Below the pieces are notes generated by a model, which saw only the letters and a program-made list of their open reading frames with translations, had not been told where the DNA came from and searched no databases. The position numbers and the translations under genes are program-made. Source: Clostridia bacterium (GTDB lineage Bacteria; Bacillota; Clostridia; Oscillospirales; Acutalibacteraceae). Taken from it: DNA of 8,412 nt. The DNA is taken from positions 1-8,412 of the forward strand of contig JAFRZS010000144.1 of the NCBI GenBank assembly GCA_017442445.1. The letters run 5' to 3'. How positions within the stretch are numbered: the first letter of the stretch is position 1; the number at the start of each line of letters is the position of its first letter. Positions 5,901 through 8,412 of the stretch are shown here, piece after piece.

Positions 5901-8412
5901 AGTTGAAGACTTTGAACTTTCAGTTACAACAAAGATTGCTATTGTAAATGATGCAACAAACTACCCGACACTTGTTGACGGTGTACTTTATGTACCGATA
6001 GTTGCAACTGAATCAAATGTACCGAAGTCAACTGTAATTGTTAAACATAAACCTACCAATCTTGTTGCAAGAGCAGGTGTTACTACTGACGATGGTCTTA
6101 TTCAGGATGCTGACGAAGTTTTCCTTATTCAGACTCCGCAGGATTTGATAACATGGGGTACATTATATAAAGACGCAACAAAGGGTGAACCTTTACGCGG
6201 AGAAGATAAAGTGTTTAAGCTTGTCGCTGATATTGATATGACAGGTTATTCACATGTTCCGATAGGCTTCCAGACATCAACAGAGCCTTATCGTTTCAAC
6301 GGTACATTTACCTGCGACCTTGACGGTCAGGGAAAACCCTTGTATTCTATCAGCAATCTCAAAATAGAAGGAACAAGCAATGTTCTTTGCCAGGGTTTGT
6401 TCGGTTATGTAGGATACGGTGCAAGCATCACAAACCTTTCATTGAAAAACCCTGTAGTTGCAATGGCGAATATCAGTGCAACCACTACATCAATTGTTGC
6501 TGCTCAGGTTGACGGTGCAGCTGAATTTGACAACATCTGGATTGAAAATCCGAAGGTTGATGCAGGTAAAGAAGTTGGCACGCTTATTGGTAAAACAAAC
6601 AAGAAGGATCCTATATACGATTCTGCAAATGCACCCGAAACAGGTATAATTTCTGTTTCGAACATTCATGTTTACGCAACTGAAGGTAATGTTGCGTACA
6701 TTGATTCAACATCCGGTGCAGCAAACGGTGTTTGCGTAGGCGGTATTATCGGTACAACTCAGATGCCGACGATAATTGAAAACTGTGAAGTTACAGATAT
6801 CAACATTTCAGCTTCTCAGTACGCTGTAGGCGGTATCATAGGTTCAGCACCTGCAACGAATGTAATAATCAGAAATTGTAATGTTACAAATACAGCAGAA
6901 CAGTTAAAGTCAATTACGGCAGTCGGCGGTGCATCAAATACAACTACAACCGGTGCAGGTGTCGGTGGTATCATCGGTTCACTCGGTAATCAGGGTATTG
7001 AAAATACCAATACCGGAAACACCATTGAAAACTGTACTGTAACAGGTTATAAGATTGAAAGCACCAAGAGAGAGGGTGCATCAGGTACTTATGGTATCGG
7101 TGTTACAACCGGCGGTATCGTCGGTGTTGCAGGCGGAACAATTAAAAATTGTATGCTCCTCACTTCTGAAGTAGTTGCAAATACAGCAGGCGGCATTGTC
7201 GGTATGGTTATTGACCATACATGTACACTTGATGTTTCCGACTGTGAAATCCAGGGATCAAACATTTACTCATCATCGGCAACTTCAAATACTAACTTTG
7301 CAGCAGGCGGTATTCTCGGTTACGTATATGATGCTGCAAATACAATAACAATCAAGCATTGTCTTGTTAACGAGACATCAATGATTGGTAATGAAAACGT
7401 CGTACAGGGTTCAGGTCAGGTTGGCGGTATCATCGGTATGATCAACGCTAACGGCAAAGTAAGTGTTACATACTGTCAGGTTCACTCTGATGTGTATTCT
7501 AAATCATCTGCAAACGGTAACGGTTCTGGCGGTATCGTGGGCAGAATGTCAACACTTGCAAAGATTGAAAATGTTAACATTTCTTTCTGTGAAGTTACAT
7601 CAACTATTACCGCAGGTACGAACACCTCTACAACCGCTTCTATGAAGAAGGGTGAAGGCGGTATCATGGGTAATATCCTTTCATCTTCTGCAGTTGCTGC
7701 GGGTACTAAGTTTATCCATGACAATACAATCAGATGTCACTTCTCTGAAAATGTAAATTATAAGGGTATTGTTTTAGGTAATGTAAATGCCCCCAAATCA
7801 CTTTCAGATTCGAGCAATACAACACTTACAGTTCCTGACGGATTGTTCAGTAACAACTACTATTCAAACTTCATCTATGATGTTGACTATGAAAAGTGCG
7901 AAATTTCTCAGGATCTTGTAGGTACAGTTTCTGCAGATCAGATAGCTAATTACAATTCAATAGCAACAAATATCAATCTTACTGATATGGACGGTGACGG
8001 AGAAATTGACGATTACCGTGTTGATCGTTCAATTCTTCCTGAATTCATTGTTGACCGTACGCCCGTTCAGGTATTCTCACCCGGAGGCGGTATGGAATTC
8101 CCTGCGACATCAACAGGCTTCAGAGTTACATCAACTGCAAATGCTTGGTTATCTCAGACACGTCGTGTTATGGAAGTTACATCAAGTATGCAGGGTCGTT
8201 ACGTAACTGTAAGAGCTTTGCGCTCAGGTAAAACTTTCGTATATAACAAGTTTACGAAGACTGTTCGTGATAGTGCTACTCGTCAGACATATACAACATA
8301 TCTTTATATCGCTTTCCCGCTCGAAGTTCAGTTGGAAAACGACTTTGACGGAGCAGGAACAAAGGAAAATCCGTATCTCATCTATACAGCTGATGACCTT
8401 TACACAGCAAGA
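2905..8412 (+). CDS. Giant secreted modular GLUG-type beta-helix surface protein, 3'-truncated by window
   Basis: The frame stays open for 1836 codons to the window edge, so the true protein is longer and its C-terminal anchor is not seen. Residues 1-30 are a Sec signal peptide (MIKRR, hydrophobic core, AYA|EE). Residues 31-89 are a Thr/Ser-rich linker. Then comes a modular ectodomain with headers of the type 'DGxGTxxNPYxIxxxxdL' at residues 103, 683, 1060 and 1813. After headers 1-3 comes a beta-helix region with GLUG-like repeats (GGIxG followed by xNCxV), then a Tyr-rich end cap and a Thr/Val-rich beta-sandwich-like spacer. A Ca-binding-type loop DMDGDGEIDDY is at 1694-1704. GLUG proteins are typically bacterial surface or secreted proteins, many with adhesive or peptidase-related roles. 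An extracellular adhesin or scaffold is the likeliest job; the ligand is unknown. No catalytic motif was recognised. It lies 58 bp after the DUF2357-like gene and is probably co-transcribed. Confidence 0.88.
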   Translation, partial: MIKRRILHRLMGLILSATVILSCIVPGAYAEEVISSASTTTSTTISDTTVSTETSTTEPSTDSTATKPSTNTTKPETTTQNNTKKPTVKNEFAVEEQALSVTWEGDGSQQNPYIISSVSHFVDVQTKLNLSDSNKYFKLTVDLDLSTLPAVAKDMGYNAAFDIFTNNTFGGMNGWLISDNPADTSKFINLVGEKEDGSAPTISNLTLSSGAQNTLALFGYLSSNSVIDNIIFEDFNLTLTSSNATALAAVALSNDGVITGCSFNNIQLTMNSNVASQSTEYSGFTTYDGVGVVAADNNVSGRIRNIEAHDIQLSIGGSRSYIGGIAGQNRGIIGGASAETDSVIIKGLKIAATDANNYIGGIVGANLAGLPANKSDGVQNADVIFKSDSGNIMYNYANIVGGNYIGGIAGHNISYIIQSAIKGETANNKTATSSNANIIFNGYEYIYGGITATNDGIIEGCSAIDVSAYHETGAATVYGGIAGISTNKITHSFASGTTGTAINTDIAVGGIVGKVNSLDIVIDNCYALVKIANSTVPLGAVIGVGGRDTILDTTYWSSDASGRPASCSYTGAGVNDIEQTRKLVALSTGDSATVDISSFGSTWNDNVSVSVNKSSFASMNTSIATVALEADTMTVTSVGTADGGTKIKFNAVITLPNTVGSAHFSNTVNQELYISVLVTTGTLNGDGLTTNTPIEIANLAQFQLIKFAPFAHYKLVADITVPASSWTPFDFTGTLNGEYLAQNTERTIKTNTRIFNSIFGNIDEKHTTDAPDRGYIHDIKIQLTSAITTSIFGVLSSAALDNITLTGANGTNNPYAITTSKKNDAAFIGRVTGNSYINNCTVDVKVWAGANNSAGFIGLLDAEVTNIVNCAAKSEVRQSLDIPLGPGNTATIMGCSPFIAQIDSCTGVIKDCYSSGYINMDTGSGIVYGNANYMATFENTYFSRYELGQSSVQYYASGKVNGVLNEWRFKTAGRLNSDMTTITTLMIELPKLAAFENATVEDFELSVTTKIAIVNDATNYPTLVDGVLYVPIVATESNVPKSTVIVKHKPTNLVARAGVTTDDGLIQDADEVFLIQTPQDLITWGTLYKDATKGEPLRGEDKVFKLVADIDMTGYSHVPIGFQTSTEPYRFNGTFTCDLDGQGKPLYSISNLKIEGTSNVLCQGLFGYVGYGASITNLSLKNPVVAMANISATTTSIVAAQVDGAAEFDNIWIENPKVDAGKEVGTLIGKTNKKDPIYDSANAPETGIISVSNIHVYATEGNVAYIDSTSGAANGVCVGGIIGTTQMPTIIENCEVTDINISASQYAVGGIIGSAPATNVIIRNCNVTNTAEQLKSITAVGGASNTTTTGAGVGGIIGSLGNQGIENTNTGNTIENCTVTGYKIESTKREGASGTYGIGVTTGGIVGVAGGTIKNCMLLTSEVVANTAGGIVGMVIDHTCTLDVSDCEIQGSNIYSSSATSNTNFAAGGILGYVYDAANTITIKHCLVNETSMIGNENVVQGSGQVGGIIGMINANGKVSVTYCQVHSDVYSKSSANGNGSGGIVGRMSTLAKIENVNISFCEVTSTITAGTNTSTTASMKKGEGGIMGNILSSSAVAAGTKFIHDNTIRCHFSENVNYKGIVLGNVNAPKSLSDSSNTTLTVPDGLFSNNYYSNFIYDVDYEKCEISQDLVGTVSADQIANYNSIATNINLTDMDGDGEIDDYRVDRSILPEFIVDRTPVQVFSPGGGMEFPATSTGFRVTSTANAWLSQTRRVMEVTSSMQGRYVTVRALRSGKTFVYNKFTKTVRDSATRQTYTTYLYIAFPLEVQLENDFDGAGTKENPYLIYTADDLYTAR
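2995..3171 (+). other. Thr/Ser-rich linker (residues 31-89)
   Basis: The segment is dominated by Thr and Ser with Pro, Glu and Lys (units like TSTTEPST and TKPSTNTTKPETTT). Such linkers are common just after the signal peptide in secreted proteins of Ruminococcus-like Clostridia. They act as flexible, often glycosylated spacers; glycosylation here is inference. Confidence 0.75.
3211..3342 (+). repeat. Module header 1 (residues 103-146)
   Basis: WEGDGSQQNPYIISSVSHF opens the first module, followed by YFKLTVDLDLS. It is the best-preserved full copy of a header that recurs at 4951, 6082 and 8341. GLUG proteins usually begin with this type of 'GxGTxxdPYlIxtxedL...yyxLxxDIDL' segment. Confidence 0.75.
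3972..3991 (+). repeat. 20-bp direct repeat within the GLUG array, copy 1
   Basis: It encodes NYIGGI and is identical to 4110-4129, an offset of 138 bp (46 codons), in frame. DNA-level identity in an otherwise diverged array suggests a recent duplication or gene conversion. Confidence 0.75.
4110..4129 (+). repeat. 20-bp direct repeat within the GLUG array, copy 2
   Basis: Identical partner of 3972-3991; the two copies sit at equivalent positions of neighbouring GLUG rungs. Confidence 0.75.
4558..4626 (+). other. Beta-helix end cap 1
   Basis: DTTYWSSDASGRPASCSYTG closes module 1. GLUG proteins often end a rung stack with 'cYWdtetSG...s.G', and this segment fits well. Equivalent caps lie at 5713 and 7846. 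Confidence 0.6.
4651..4950 (+). other. Beta-sandwich-like spacer 1 (residues 583-682)
   Basis: Residues alternate in a strand-like pattern rich in Thr, Val and Ser (VSVSVNKSSF, TVALEADTMTVTSVG, LYISVLVTT) with no GLUG motif. It lies between the end cap of module 1 and header 2. An Ig-like or similar small beta domain is the likely fold; no family was recognised. Confidence 0.4.
4951..5118 (+). repeat. Module header 2 (residues 683-738)
   Basis: LNGDGLTTNTPIEIANLAQF, then HYKLVADITV and FTGTLNGE, follow the order of header 1. The usual NPY is replaced by NTP. The beta-helix after it (to about 5712) is degenerate, with only AAFIGRVTG and SAGFIGLLD as GLUG-like turns. Confidence 0.65.
5713..5790 (+). 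other. Beta-helix end cap 2
   Basis: FENTYFSRYELGQSSVQYYASG occupies the same place after module 2 as TYWSSDASG does after module 1, so it is read as an equivalent cap. It is followed by GVLNEWRFKTAGRLNS and a strand-rich spacer. Confidence 0.5.
5821..6081 (+). other. Beta-sandwich-like spacer 2 (residues 973-1059)
   Basis: A strand-like segment (FELSVTTKIAIV, GVLYVPIVATE, STVIVKHKPTNLVARAGV) sits between end cap 2 and header 3, parallel to spacers 1 and 3. The fold is not recognised. Confidence 0.4.
6082..6333 (+). repeat. Module header 3 (residues 1060-1143)
   Basis: DDGLIQDADEVFLIQTPQDL, then VFKLVADIDMTGYSHVPIG and FNGTFTCDLDGQG. The latter part is the most typical of GLUG leader segments ('LxxDIDMsg...wxPIG...FxGtfdGnG'), and GLFGYVGYGASITNLSL follows, as usual in the family. 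Confidence 0.7.
6736..7680 (+). repeat. GLUG-like repeat array 3
   Basis: Nine turns are visible: VGGIIG three times, TGGIVG, AGGIVG, AGGILG, VGGIIG, SGGIVG and EGGIMG. Nearly every one is followed by a strand with Cys at the same place (ENCEV, RNCNV, ENCTV, KNCML, SDCEI, KHCLV, TYCQV, SFCEV). This is the largest and most regular beta-helix stack in the window. Confidence 0.75.
7846..7932 (+). other. Beta-helix end cap 3
   Basis: FSNNYYSNFIYDVDYEKCEI follows the third stack and is Tyr-rich like caps 1 and 2. It is the most diverged of the three. Confidence 0.45.
7984..8019 (+). other. EF-hand/dockerin-type calcium-binding loop (residues 1694-1705)
   Basis: DMDGDGEIDDYR has Asp at loop positions 1, 3, 5 and 9, Gly at 6 and Ile at 8, as in EF-hand and dockerin loops. 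Position 12 is Arg instead of Asp or Glu, so binding may be altered or weak. It occurs once; a full dockerin needs two such repeats, so a lone structural calcium site between domains is more likely. Confidence 0.6.
8026..8340 (+). other. Beta-sandwich-like spacer 3 (residues 1708-1812)
   Basis: A strand-rich stretch (PVQVFSPGGGMEF, GFRVTSTANAWL, GRYVTVRALRSGKTFVYNKF, YLYIAFPLEVQLEN) separates module 3 from header 4, matching the place of spacers 1 and 2. No family recognised. Confidence 0.4.
8341..8412 (+). repeat. Module header 4, cut by window end (residues 1813-1836)
   Basis: DFDGAGTKENPYLIYTADDL matches header 1 (DGSQQNPYII) and the family form closely. It shows that at least a fourth beta-helix module begins as the window ends. 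Confidence 0.75.

Noticed and set aside
7984..8019. Dockerin domain (cellulosome)
   Set aside because: Only one loop is present, position 12 is Arg, and the usual second repeat and helix are missing.

Overview
The window reads as a compact three-gene, plus-strand unit from a low-to-moderate GC Gram-positive gut-type anaerobe. A Ruminococcus/Oscillospiraceae-like Clostridia member is my best guess. This rests on strong GGAGG/AAAGGGG ribosome binding sites, the codon use, a Sec signal peptide followed by a Thr/Ser/Pro/Glu-rich linker, and a giant GLUG-type secreted protein. The taxon is inference; no marker gene is present.

Layout: (1) 1-864 is the 3' part of a gene for a McrB-like AAA+ NTPase. 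The window opens inside its Walker A loop, and Walker B, sensor 1, a candidate arginine finger and the C-terminal lid are all visible. (2) 891-2846, 26 bp downstream, encodes a 651-residue protein. Its first ~275 residues resemble the non-nuclease part of McrC/DUF2357-type partner proteins. Where such partners usually carry a PD-(D/E)XK nuclease, it has ~300 residues of Lys/Glu/Arg/Ala-rich, probably continuous charged helix ending in an Ala-Lys tail. (3) 2905 to the window end (8412), 58 bp further on, is an open frame of 1836 codons with no stop. It encodes a secreted modular protein: signal peptide, Ser/Thr-rich linker, then three full copies and the start of a fourth copy of a large module. 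Each module has a 'DGxGTxxNPYxI' header, a beta-helix with GLUG-like GGIxG...NC repeats, a 'YxS' end cap and a beta-sandwich-like spacer.

How they may work together: gaps are short, all genes are on one strand, and no terminator or promoter is visible between them, so co-transcription is plausible. An McrB-like motor with a nuclease-less, long-helix partner next to a giant cell-surface protein is not the usual McrBC restriction layout. It may be a repurposed AAA+ module, for example one linked to making or displaying the surface protein, or a defence-type pair that happens to sit upstream of an adhesin. The sequence alone cannot decide. No RNA genes, CRISPR arrays, insertion sequences or attachment sites were seen.
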